Notes under the pieces: generated by a model
Database searches by the model: none
The model's input: only the letters and a program-made list of their open reading frames with translations
What the model was told of the DNA's origin: nothing
Shown: positions 52,801 to 63,300 of the stretch, in pieces
How positions within the stretch are numbered: the first letter of the stretch is position 1
Layout: every line of letters begins with the position of its first letter
Translations under genes and position numbers: made by a program
Source of the DNA: Paratrimastix pyriformis
Taxonomy: Eukaryota; Preaxostyla; Paratrimastigidae
Direction of reading: 5' to 3'
Length of the DNA stretch: 64,000 bases
Assembly (NCBI GenBank): GCA_027972325.1
Contig: JAPMOS010000019.1
Span: forward strand, 434,001-498,000

Positions 52801-53548
52801 ATGAAGGACCCCCCAGGTTCTGGCGACACCTCCAGAACGAGAATGAGTGAGATCACCGAAGAAGCCGCCTCGAGTGGTGATGCCATCCAGGAAAAGCCCA
52901 TTGTATTTCGATCGTATTTTCCCAAAGATAAGGCAATTGGGACTCATGTCCCAAAGGTCATGCCGCCGAAAATAGAGTTGAACATGGCATCAGGCCTCGT
53001 GGAGGATGCCCAAGGGCAGGTTTGTTGAAGTCGAGGGGCATTTTTCATTGGGTTCTTCTTCCGGGCGTGCCTTTCCATCAGATCAACCTTCTTAGTTTGG
53101 CCCCGAAAAAGGTCACCTGGGACCTGAAACGCGATCTTCAGAAGAAGCTCGATCGTCTGGAACGAAGGACCCAAAGAGCAATCTACGAGATTATTCGTCT
53201 GTTTTTTTCTTCGGATCGTTGGCCTCGGCTCAACATGATTTCTCAGGCGAACACATCCAACAAGAGGCCGGTGCCGCCGCGCAGCCGGCTCCCCAAATCA
53301 CAGAGGCTGCCCCTGTGGAGCCGGAAAAGATCGACGAGAACACAGAGCTCACCGTGGACGCGGGGGAAGGTCTGCCCGGATTCCGACCGTCGATCATGCC
53401 TTCCTTGGGTCCTCTCTTGGTGCTCTTGCGGGGTCCTGGGCTCACAGGGGGCTCGATGCTGCACCGGGCCATGCAAGGCGCCACCGAGAAGGGCACAGCC
53501 CTGGGCGAAGACGACGAGAGCAGCGAGTCCGAGCCCGAGAGCGAGTAG
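52801..53548 (+). CDS. CCDC12/Cwf18-type pre-mRNA splicing factor (3 exons, complete)
   Basis: Exons 52801-53019, 53082-53196 and 53247-53548 join in phase through introns of 62 and 50 nt to give 211 residues. The cwf18 core is clear: IVFRSYFPKDKAIGTHVPKV, then LLSLAPKKVTWDLKRDLQKK and LDRLERRTQRAIYEIIRE. In human CCDC12 the equivalent is a YVPQDE block followed by a PDWDLKRD block and a coiled coil. The family is a small component of the activated spliceosome. The C-terminal extension (EKIDENTELTVDAGEGLPGF and an acidic DESSESEPESE end) makes it longer than the 166-residue human protein. It is divergent from the adenylyl cyclase about 160 bp away. Confidence 0.88.
53197..53246 (+). other. 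50-nt intron in the CCDC12 gene
   Basis: Donor ATTC/GTCTGTTTT and acceptor TTTCTCAG/GCGAAC. Removing exactly 50 nt restores the frame, giving EIIREHIQQEA, so the short length is supported by phase. Confidence 0.75.
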
Positions 53549-53860
53549 GCGACCGCATCCCTCCTCGGCCCACTTCGCCATCCCCACCAACGAATTGCGA
53601 CAACCACACCGCCGACCAACATTCACACCACCCGCACATGCATGCACCCATCATCCTCCAGGCACTCACCCACCCGCACCCGCGCAACCTTCTCCTGGCG
53701 CGGTCCGCACACCCCATCCGCACCCACCCGTTGGGTTCCCTTGGATGCCACCCATGCCGATTGACCGAACAACAAGCGAATGTTCGGGGATTTTGCAACA
53801 GATCAGCCGACAACCACCAAAAAAAAGGGAAAAGCACACAGAACGACGGCACGGAGCCTT
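53549..53860. other. Convergent intergenic region
   Basis: 312 bp between the stop of the CCDC12 gene (+) and the stop of the PAF-acetylhydrolase gene (-). It is C/A-rich with CACCC-type units. No gene or structured element was seen. Confidence 0.5.
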
Positions 53861-56570
53861 TCAGTTTTTCGGCTGGGCGGTGCTGGGCGGCGGGCTGGCC
53901 CGAAAAGGTTCGCCCAGCAGCCGAAAGTGGCCCGGGTCGAGGGCGGCCCACTCCTGCACGAGGGTCCGGGAGATGCCCGCACACTCGGCGGGAGTACCAC
54001 GGGGGTGCTTTCGGGTGGGGCCGGAGGAGAGTGTATCGATCAGGAAGGACCTGACGATGCGGTTCAGGAGAGCCTGGCTGCGGGCCACGGCCCAGCGGGT
54101 GGGTGTGCCCGTCATACCCCGCAGGAAGCACCCCAGGGGTGCTATCCGGGGCACGTCATTGAAATCGTGGTGCCGGAGGCCGCGCAGCTCGATATGCACT
54201 ACCCCGGCCCTGGCCGGGGCCTCCTCGTTGGGCAGCGAATCCACGGGGTGGGAGGGGAAGGCTGGGGGGGAGGAGGGCGAAATAGAAGAGGGGGAGGAGT
54301 GCGCAGCAACAGTGCCACGGCGATGTGTGCCGGTGCTCTCCGTGGGTGGGGCTGGAGTCTCCGAGGGTGTCGGGGCTGAGCCGGTCTTAATCACCATGGC
54401 TTGAGGCGGCTGGTGGGCGCGCCACCACTCCCGCAGGGCGGCTGTCTGGGAACGGTTGTATCGGGTGGACTCGTCGGATTCTGAGGAGAACCGGTCGGCC
54501 TGCAGCAGCAGGAGGACTGGAAGATCGGCCAATCCGTCGCGGGGCACGATGCCCGACCCGGGGAACTCCGCTTGGAGCGGCACGTATTCGGCACAGTCAG
54601 AGACCATTTGGCTGCTGAGGGGCCATGCCCACCCATCCAGTGACACAACCGCGCGCACGTGGACGTCCTGGGAGGAGAAGAGGAAAAGGTGATGAAAGCC
54701 CGAACTGGGGGTCAAACAACCTCTCTTCCACTCCTCTACCGATCCTCCGCCGATCCTCCACCGATCCTCCACCGATCCTCCACCGATCCTCCACCGCCAT
54801 CCTCACCTCTCCCCCTCCCAAAGTCCGACCTGAGCTGCGAGGGGCACGAGGGCATCCGAAACTGCAGTCGCCACGGCGGTGGCGCCACCGAAGCTGTGCC
54901 CCATCAGAGCCAGTCGGGAGAGGTCCAGCATGGCCGGAGAGAAGAGGCTCAGCGATACTGCATCGAACGGTCCAGGGCGAGCCGCTGCCGGTCCGGAAGC
55001 AGGTGGAGGTGCAGGCGCAGGCGCAGGGGGCCGCCGAGTCAGCATACAGATCCGATTGAGGGCGAAAGCGACATCAGCCACCCGAAACTACGACCAGAGC
55101 GGGCAGATGAGCCTTCCGTCTCAGGGGGGGGGGGGGGGGGGGATGGGCGGTGGAAGTGTGGGTGGGCGAAACGACAATCGACTGACCTGAAGTTCTTCCT
55201 GGCGGGCACGGCGACGTTCGGCCATGCTCCAAGCAGCCGGCAGATCGGCTGCGTGCGAGAGCGCGCGGACCCGGTGGAGGCGCATACTTGGAGCTTTGGC
55301 GACGCTGGACACGAGCTCCTGCACGGTCAGGGGGATCCACCCCTTGCCCACAAGAGGGGGGGCTCGCATGGGATGGGCCGTGGGCTGGGGCAGTGGGTTC
55401 AAGGGGCTCGCATTGCGGGGAGGTGGATGCAAGCGCTGCCCAAGGGCCTGGAGGGGATCGAGTAGCGACGGGCACAGTATCGAAACGGACGCGTCAAAGG
55501 GGTGCTCTAAAGGAGAAGCAAGGACGATGGGGGGGGGGGGGGGAGGGAGGAGGGAGGAGGAGGAGGAGGAGGAGCCCCCAAACCGAGTGAGGGAAAACGG
55601 GAGGAGGAGACGTGGAATCGGCCGGTGACAAAGCACCCGGAGGAGAGGAACGGACCGACACTGAAGACGACTTGGCCCCAAGATGCAAGCTCTTGGCAGA
55701 GATGGGTGTTCTGGAAACGCATCCCCGTGTATCTGGAACCGACATCCAACCACCGCGCGCAACAGACCGCCGCTGGTCAGGGGGTGGGGTGGTGGTGGTG
55801 GGGGGGGGGGGGGGGGCGGCGGCGGCGGCAAGGAGGAGTCCAGACCCGTGCGAAAACACGACCACAGGGTAGGGCCCCTCACCAGCTCCTGGGACGCGCG
55901 GAGCCGCATTCAGGAAGGCTCGGCTCTTGACACGAGTGAGGTGGTTCAAGATCAGACGGGGAAGGTGCCACTGCGCGGCGAGCTCCTTGACGAAAACCCG
56001 CCCATGGTTTGGGATCCAGGACGCGAGCGGGGCACTGATTGGGGTCTCAGCAGGGTACCACACCTGGGGTGAGGGAGAACCAACAAGGCCGATATCGAGG
56101 GGATGCAACAATGATTCGAGCGCGATCGGGAACTGGAGGCCGACCTGGCACATAATATCCCGCCGATGCAACCGCGTGGCCACCGGCGGAGGGTCTCGTT
56201 CCGAAGGAATGAAGAACCAACCGGGTCGTGCGGTGTCCACCCATTGAAAAGAGGCAGTTCCGACCGCGTGTGGTCCCGTCGGTGCCGGGAAGCGGAAAAC
56301 GGGGAAGTTCAAGTGGAAAAGAAGGGCAATGATCGCGAGAAGACTCCTGGGGAGTATGGACGGGATGGTGACCAGGTGTAATGCGGTGTGCCCCAGAATG
56401 ATGTAAATGAAGCCCAGATACACCGAAAAATCTTGCCAGGACAAATGGAGCCGATAAAAGAGATGAAGGGCAAGGAAGCACAATCCAAGAGCGGCGAAAT
56501 CACGATTTCCCGCCATGAGCAAGGACAGGGCAGGGATCACGGTCTGAATGGAATCGATTAGGGCCCACAT
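53861..56570 (-). CDS. PAF-acetylhydrolase (PLA2G7)-like lipase with N-terminal membrane segments (multi-exon)
   Basis: The ATG at 56570 opens about 100 residues with three to four hydrophobic helices (FAALGLCFLALHLFYRL, FSVYLGFIYIILGHTALHLV, LPRSLLAIIALLFHLNFPVF). The lipase domain follows: HAVGTASFQWVDT, QVWYPAETPISA, YPVVVFSHG. A phase-checked intron (55733-55845) leads to YTGMRFQNTHLCQELASWGQ. Later exons give MGHSFGGATAVAT (nucleophile Ser, about 54890), VVSLDGWAWPL (Asp, about 54640) and RGLRHHDFNDVP (His, about 54170), the PLA2G7 triad order. These enzymes remove short or oxidised acyl chains from phospholipids; a membrane-anchored form is inferred. A Pro/Ser linker precedes the His motif. 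Stop at 53861. Confidence 0.82.
54737..54794. repeat. Intronic 12-bp CCGATCCTCCAC array
   Basis: Four to five units in the intron between the nucleophile exon and the Asp/His exon of the PAF-acetylhydrolase-like gene. Confidence 0.85.
55798..55818. repeat. Poly-G tract in PAF-acetylhydrolase intron
   Basis: A G run of about 16, poly-C on the coding strand, lies in the intron 55733-55845. Similar runs lie at 55123-55141 and 55530-55543 in other introns of the same gene. Confidence 0.75.
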
Positions 56571-56731
56571 CGGACCTCTTCTTCTTCCTGCGCCGATGTC
56601 CGCCCAACCCGAGCTGCAGGCAGCCGGAATTCGGCCCGCAAAAATTACAAGTGGGACAAGTGGGCTTTGAGCGAAAGCACAAAACGAAGAAACGAGAAGA
56701 GAAGAAGAATGCGAAGAAGAAGGAGGGTCCT

Positions 56732-57397
56732 TTATTGCAGATCGCTCCAGAAATTTGGGTTTGTTCGAATACGTTCATTGAAAGAAGATAGCCATCTGTC
56801 GAGAGCTTGGGCAGGAACCCATTGCCCTGGAATTCCAGGGATCTGCTGAGCACATGAAGTCATGTAATTGCTGAGATTGGTCGTCATTTTTCGCCCGAGG
56901 GTGTTGACCATCTCGTTTCCCTGCTGCCCAAGCACGTCTCTCCGTTCAGCAAGCTTTTGCGCTTCCTGCAGGGGATCAAAAACCGAAATATTAAAATATG
57001 TATTTTGTCAAGGACCTTCTCGGCAATCGTTGGGAGAGGCTCGATTGAAATGCCGAGCTGGCCAGCCAAATCACGATCCTAGTCCCAACCGAAGACCCAT
57101 AAAAACGAAAGTGGCGGAAACAAGCCATCAGACCAGTGCGTCCTGGGGCCAACGGAACCGGAACAGGGCCGATGGCTTTTCATTTGAAATAGCCCCCAAA
57201 TAACTCCATGTAGAGAAGGGATATAGGCTCATATACACAGAGGCGCCAAAGCCTTCGGCCAAAGGCCCCGTCAGAAAAACGCAGACATGCTGGGCTGTGG
57301 AGATGCTCTCGATTGGCATGATTGCCCTGTCAGGAGTCAACTGCTGGAAGGCGTTTTGTACGGGTCTCCCAGGGATGACGACATTGAACAAGGACAT
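56732..57397 (-). CDS. Hikeshi/OPI10-type Hsp70 nuclear import carrier (3 exons, complete)
   Basis: Exons 57134-57397, 57016-57078 and 56732-56965 (introns 55 and 50 nt) join in phase to 186 residues, against 197 in human Hikeshi. The N-terminal domain reads MSLFNVVIPGRPVQNAFQQL, HVCVFLTGPLAEGFGASVYM, YLGAISNEKPSALFRFRW. The second exon gives LAGQLGISIEPLPTIAEK, and the C-terminal domain gives IPGQWVPAQALDRWLSSFNE and NPNFWSDL. All blocks follow the family order. Hikeshi carries Hsp70 into the nucleus during heat stress through FG nucleoporins, independently of importin-beta. It lies immediately downstream of importin-alpha on the same strand. Confidence 0.92.
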
Positions 57398-57671
57398 GGG
57401 CTCTTTTTGGGCGGAGAGTTGATGCCCCGCGGTCGAAAGTCCCAAGAGGGTTGAGCCCGCAAAGCCCCTTCGGGCCGGTTGTTTGCCTGTTGTTGTTGGT
57501 GAGCTCCCGGCGGAGGCAGATCATCTTGTTGCAGATTAATAACTTACATACACAATTTACAGACACAATCGGCGACATTGCTGATAACAAATATATAATG
57601 TTCGGTAACGTGGCGAGTTGCCCCCTTTTCTTGTGCCCACCCCCGCGAACCGGGGGGAAGGGTTACACAAA

Positions 57672-60341
57672 TCAAAACGAAAAGTTGCCCCCTGCAACCC
57701 TCTTGGGGACGTAGTTGGCTGAATTTGGGTCGTTGGACTCGGGGTCATTATTGTCTGCTTCGTTGTTGCTGTTGTTGTCGTGGCTGCCCAGCGAGAGCCG
57801 CGAGAGCTCCCATTCCAAGGGCACTTGCTGGGGGTTTGTGTACGAACACTGGGATCATCGGATGTCAGATGTTGGATGTCGGACGGGGGAAGGGAAGAGA
57901 GGAAAGAGGCGAGGCGGTGAGGTTGGTTCCGAGTGCGACGCCACAACAGACAAACAAGCAGGGCGGGGCAGACCTCCATGGCCTGGAGAAGGGTCTGCGC
58001 CAGGGTGGCGATATCCCCGGAGGAGCTCCCATCGGCCAGACGGCGCAGCACGGGGACCGCATCTGCCTGGATCATCTGCAGGACGTACTCGTTCCCCACC
58101 TGGGGGGGGGGGGGGGGGGGGGCAGCGGCAGCGGCATCGCCCAGGGAGAAGGACATAGAACGGGGGACAAAGGGAAATAGGAGTGCCAACAATTCAAACC
58201 GGGGGAGCAGCGGGCATGCTCCAACCGACGGCTGGGCGCAGAGAGACGGACCTGGTGGGTTCGAGCGAGCGAGTTCCCCGTCTTGACGACGTTCTCGAGG
58301 GCGCCCAGGATGACCCGCTCCAGGGCGGGCTGGGACGAGACCATCGGGGTGCCGAGCAGCCCCACAAAGGAGCGGATGAGGCCGGCCCCCACCATCACGC
58401 TGATCTGGGCAGCCGAACCTGAGGTGGCATTCCCCACCGCCCAGATCGCCTGTACAGCAGACATCAAGGGGGTGCCATGCAGTTGGGTGGGTGATGGTGG
58501 GTTTTGTGGCTCTGGTGGTAATTGGTGGCGGAACGGGGAGACAAGAGTGGAAACTGATGGAAGGGGCGGGGGCGGCCGGGCAGGGCTGTGACCGACCTGC
58601 TTCTTGGTCTCTGGGTCGGCCGTCTCGAGGAGACCGAGCAGGTCGGCCATCATGCCCGCATCGATGACGGCCTGGATTTGGGCCGGATTGCCCGCAGTGA
58701 CGTTGCTCACCGCCCAGACGGCCTCCTGCAGCCGACCACAAAGGCGATTGAGACGAGGCAGCCAAAGTCAAACAGCGGGGGAGGAGGGGACGGAGGAAAC
58801 GGAGGGGACTGAGGGGACGAAAAAGAGACCTTGCGGATGGACAGCTTCGGGTTGGAGAACATCGTCCGCAGAAAGGGGAGCGGCCCGCAGTCCAGCACCA
58901 GCTGGGTAGAGCGGTCGTCGCCCGTGACGAGGTTCCCGACGCACCTACCAGCCACCAAACACCCCAGAAAAGGGGCGCCATCAGAGAGAGTCGGCACGCG
59001 CTGTGTGCGTGAACGGCAAATATGGGCGCGCGGCAGGGGCGGCGACCTGAGAGCCGGAATGGAGACGCTGGGGCTGGGGAAGGTGAGCAGCTCGACGACG
59101 CGCCGGTGTATGCCGGCCTGAATGACGGCCTCGATCCGCTCGTTTTCCCCGTCTGGCCACGTCCGGGTTCCCAAGGAGAAAAATACCCCACCAGATCGAC
59201 CATCCGCCCAGACCAGACAGGCCAGACGGTGGTGAACCAGGAGAACCGGTGGTGGTTGGGTGGTGGTTGGGTGGTGGTTGGTTGGGTGGTGGTTGGTTGG
59301 TTGGGTGGTGGTTGGTCGGTTGGGTGGTGGTGGTTGGTTGGGTGGTGGTGGTTGGGTGGTTGGCAGTGGTTGCGGATAGGGGCGGGGGGGGGGAGGGGAG
59401 GGAGGGGAGGGGAGGGGAGGGAGGGAGGGGGGCAGGACAGGACGACAGGGGAAGGATGGATGCCCAGACCGGTGATGTAGGCCAGGGCCCAGCAAGCGTC
59501 GGTGAGGATCTCCTGGTCGGTCGAGTAGATCAGTCGCGACAGGGGCACCAGCAGGTCCCGGATGCCCTGGAAGGCGGGCTGGGGTTTGCCCCGGCAGGGT
59601 TCGAGGCCAGCCAGGCCGCGTTGCGAAGCAGGCTCAGCGGGGCCGTCGGCTGGAAGCACTGGCACAGCAGCGGGACCACCCCCTGTGCGATGAGGTAGTC
59701 GCGGCATCGGGGCGAATCGCCTGCAATGTTGCCCAGCCCCCAGATGCACTGTTCGCACATCTGGGCCGACGTCCCCACAAGCTTGCGCTGGAAGGCGCCC
59801 GCCACGCCCAGGTCGAGCAGGTACTGGGTGTGCTGTGACGTGGACGAGGCCACGTTGCATAAAGCCCAGGCACACTCGAACTGGAGTGCCTCCGCGGCGC
59901 CGGGGTCCTCGAGGAACTTCAGTAGGACGGGGCAGGCCCCCGAATCGATCACGAGTTGCACGGGGGGGCAGCTCTCCACACTTAACATTCGCCTAATCTT
60001 TGTGGCTCCATTAAAACGTGCTTCTGCCGATTCTGAATTGATCTGCTGGCAGGCAGTGGTGATGTCGAACGATTCACCCGAGTTGCAGTTAATGAAAGAA
60101 GAAGAGGACACTGTCAACAAGAAGAAGACGGGGTTATAGAAAGGCAATGCCCAAAGCAACGAAGCGCAGACTTCTCTGGGCAAATACAAATGAACGGTCC
60201 TGTCAGGTCAGAAAAACAGGCAAAGATCCCCGGCCCACTCGACTGTACCTTCTGAGCCAGGCGAGGTCTGCGCCCACTTTCTTTTTTCGCATCATCTGTC
60301 CCCACAATGTGTTCTTGATGGTTGCGTTTCTGTACATCCAA
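57672..60341 (-). CDS. Importin-alpha (armadillo-repeat nuclear import adaptor), multi-exon
   Basis: Armadillo repeats are evident through about eight exons: QLVIDSGACPVLLKFLEDPG, LQFECAWALCNVASSTS, CEQCIWGLGNIAGDSPRCRD, LLRNAAWLASN (60110-59590), ILTDACWALAYITG (59520-59470), IEAVIQAGIHRRVVELL (59150-59040), CVGNLVTGDDRSTQLVL (58940-58830), AVWAVSNVTAGNPAQIQAVI (58730-58600), AIWAVGNATSGSAAQISVMV (58450-58260), VGNEYVLQMIQADAVPVLRR (58099-57970). The last exon ends NSANYVPKRVAGGNFSF at 57672. The repeated WALxN and Trp-Asn positions bind nuclear localisation signals in this family. An upstream exon ending in a strong AAG/GTACAG donor (about 60256) is likely, but its frame and the importin-beta-binding domain were not resolved. 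Confidence 0.88.
58100..58124 (-). other. 3' splice site with homopolymer-C tract
   Basis: On the minus strand about 21 C residues run straight into AG, followed by the in-frame exon GTGGGGAACGAG of importin-alpha. Confidence 0.75.
59235..59372. repeat. Intronic GGTGGTTGG array
   Basis: About fifteen variable units of GGTGGTTGGTTGG and GGTGGTGGTTGG on +, in an intron of the minus-strand importin-alpha gene. Confidence 0.85.
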
Positions 60342-60385
60342 CCGATCCTGTCACACCCAAAGAGACGCCCCGCGGTGATGTACCT
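60342..60385. promoter_or_regulatory. Divergent region between importin-alpha and phosphatase-like gene
   Basis: A gap of a few dozen bp lies between the probable first importin-alpha exon on - and the ATG at 60386 on +. Shared or overlapping promoters are implied. No box was recognised. Confidence 0.35.
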
Positions 60386-63300
60386 ATGAAACGCGGGCTA
60401 GCGGACGTTGCCCGAACCCAGTTTTCCCTAGCATCGCCGCAACAGCACGAAGAACGAGGTGTACATCATACAACCTCGGGACGGTCACCCTTGGCCAGTG
60501 GCTCATCCGCCGCGGTCCCACGCATCACACCTGCTGCCCCCCTCGGGACTCCGATGCCCAGCATCCTCGATAGCCCGGCACCGGAGATTCCCATTTTGCC
60601 CATTTCCAAAGTGCGTGATGGCCTGTTCATCGGCGACCGGTTCAGCGTGGCCGACAAGCTCTTCCTGGCCAACAACAAGATCACACACATCATCAACTGC
60701 GCCGGTCGGTACGGCCGCCCCCGCCTGTCGGTCCCATCACGGGGGATCTGACGCTAACTGCGGGGGGCGGGGACAGGGGTCAACGTGCCCAACCGGTGGG
60801 CCAAGATGGGCATCAAGTACCTGACCTTCTCCCTGCAGGACGAGGACAACTCCATCTTCCTGGACCCGGATGTCTGCCCCGGGCGGGCCTGCTGCCCGTG
60901 CCCCAGCGCACGCACACCGACCACCCTCTTTGCACCCGAGGGCGGATTGGTGGGACCGCCCAACGCGTACTCACACGGCCGGACCCCCCCCCCCCCTCCC
61001 CTCCCCTCCTGTGACCCTTGGCTCGTCCCTCCCATGGGGCAGGACGTGAATGTGACGGCCGTGCACAACTTCACCGAGGACGCTGCGGCCCGGATGGAGG
61101 GCGTCATCATCCACTCCTACTACGGCAGGTGTCCGCAGCTGCCCGGGTCCCGCCCCGCATGGTGGCCCCACCCGAATGGCCTGGCCTGGCCTGCCTTGTC
61201 CCGCTCGGTGACACATTAGGCGCTTTTCGGTTGGGTTTTTGGTCGGGTGCTGCTGTGGCGGCGCTGATCGGGTGATGCGGGGCAGCCCGAGCGTTGCTGG
61301 TGGCGGCGGCGCACTTCATGCGCAAGTACGGCTGGGCGGCCGAGCTGGCCATCGACGTGGTCCACGCCACCCGGCGCCTCAAGATGCGCGACAGCTTCCA
61401 GGCCCAGCTCCGCGAGTACCAGGCCAGGTCTCGGCATCCGCCTCCACCTCCTCCACCTGAACCGTACCATCCCATCCCCGGGTCAAGGACTTCTCTGACA
61501 GATCTTCTGCCCGCCCTCTCCCCTCCAATCGTCTCCACCCAAAGACGGGCCCCGGTCAATCCCGGCCAGGCCGCCCTCGAAGAAGCGACCCTCTTGCACA
61601 ACACGGTCAGCCCGCCTCAGCCGCCCCGCACCCCACTTCTGCGTCTGCTTGTGCTTGTGCTTGTGCTTGTGCTTGTGCTTGTGCTTGTGCTTGTGCTTGT
61701 GCTTCCGCGCCGATGGCCAATTGATTGGTTCGCTGCTTGCCGCGCCTGCGGTGTGGGTGGCGCATTTGCTGGGGCAGCATCTCAACCGCTTCCTGGAAGC
61801 CCCACCGGCTCCGGTCCACCCGGCCACCCCCGCGCGTGTATCTTTCCGCAGCTCCGGTCCGTGGCAGCCCAGCCATACGCCCAGCACCGGACCAGCGCAC
61901 ACCCCGAACACACCCGACTAGCGTGACACACCCCATTGACAGACAGACACGAATTCTCCTTCCCACCCCCCCCCACCCCCACCCCCCCCCACACACACAC
62001 TCACTCACCCTTCCCTTTCCCCCCAGGTTTACCGCCGGCACCTGGGCCTCGGACCCACCCCCGTTCCTGCCTGGCACACCGCAACTCCCCACAAGTGCCC
62101 GGCGCACGTCCACAACCACCGACGGTCTCCGCCCAAGAGGCCCCGCCTCCCGGCTCCACACACCGGGCCGCCAGCTCCGCCACCATTATCGTGGCGGCCG
62201 CCCAGCAGCAGCAGCAGCAGACATCGTCTGCACCGGCTGCAGCCTCGGCCCTCAGTCGGCCCCTGCCCATCCCAGCGGCCCTGGCTCCGTCCTCCGTTGG
62301 TTCGGCCCCCTCGTGGGCGCTGGCTCCCCGTCCCTCTCCGCCGCCGGCCAGCAGCAGCCCTGGTGTCCGTGGCGCGGAGGCCGGCGCGGGCGAGGACGAG
62401 CAGCCCTGGCTTGGTGACGACGGGGCCCCGGTCGAAGATGACGAGCTCGCCGCCGCCCAGTCGCCGCCCCTCACGGCCGCCCAGATGCGGGCCCGGCTGG
62501 CCCCGGCCCTCTCTCCCACCAGCCTCTCGTCCATGCTCGCCAGACGCCCGCCCACCCCTCCCCATCACACGCCCCCACCCACCCCGGGCAGCCACACCTC
62601 CGACGTTCCTCAGCCCCAGCCCCAGCCCCAGCCCCAGACCCAGACCCAGCCCCAGACCCAGGCGCCGGCCACGGGGCGCCTCCCCTCCTCCCCTGCAACC
62701 ACCACAGCCATTCGGCAGCCTGTGGCCCTCATGGGGGGCCTTCCCCCGGGGCGGGCCTCCGTTTCGCCCGCTTCGGCCTTGGGGGCCGTCACCGAGGAGC
62801 TCCTCGTGGCGACCGTCGCCACACCCCCGGCCGCCGCCACTCGGCACCACCACCTCCGGGCACCGCCCCTCGCGAGCCCCAGCCCCGCGCCAAGTCCGCC
62901 CAATGCCACCGCCACCGCCACCGCCACCGCCTCGAGCGCGGCGTCGATCGCCAACCAGACAGCCCCGACCACGGCCGGGAGTGCCCTTCGTGATGCCCTG
63001 GCGGCCCTGGATGCCGTCGGGATGGGCATCGGCGATGCGACGGGGGGCTCTCCCGACGGGGGCATCACCTTGGCCGACCTGCCACAGCGCCACCAGCCCC
63101 CCTTCGCAGCGGCCGCCTCATCGGGGGCGCCCCTCTTCGTCTCACGCCCCACGGTTGTGGCGGCGCCGCCCCGGCCCTGGCAGGTAAGCAGCCGCGAAGA
63201 GGACGAGGCCAGCGGTAGCGAGGAGGGCAGCGAGGAGGACGACCGGCCCAAGTGCACCTCCGTCTCGACCGCCGCCAGCTCCCAGCTGCTGCACCGAAAC

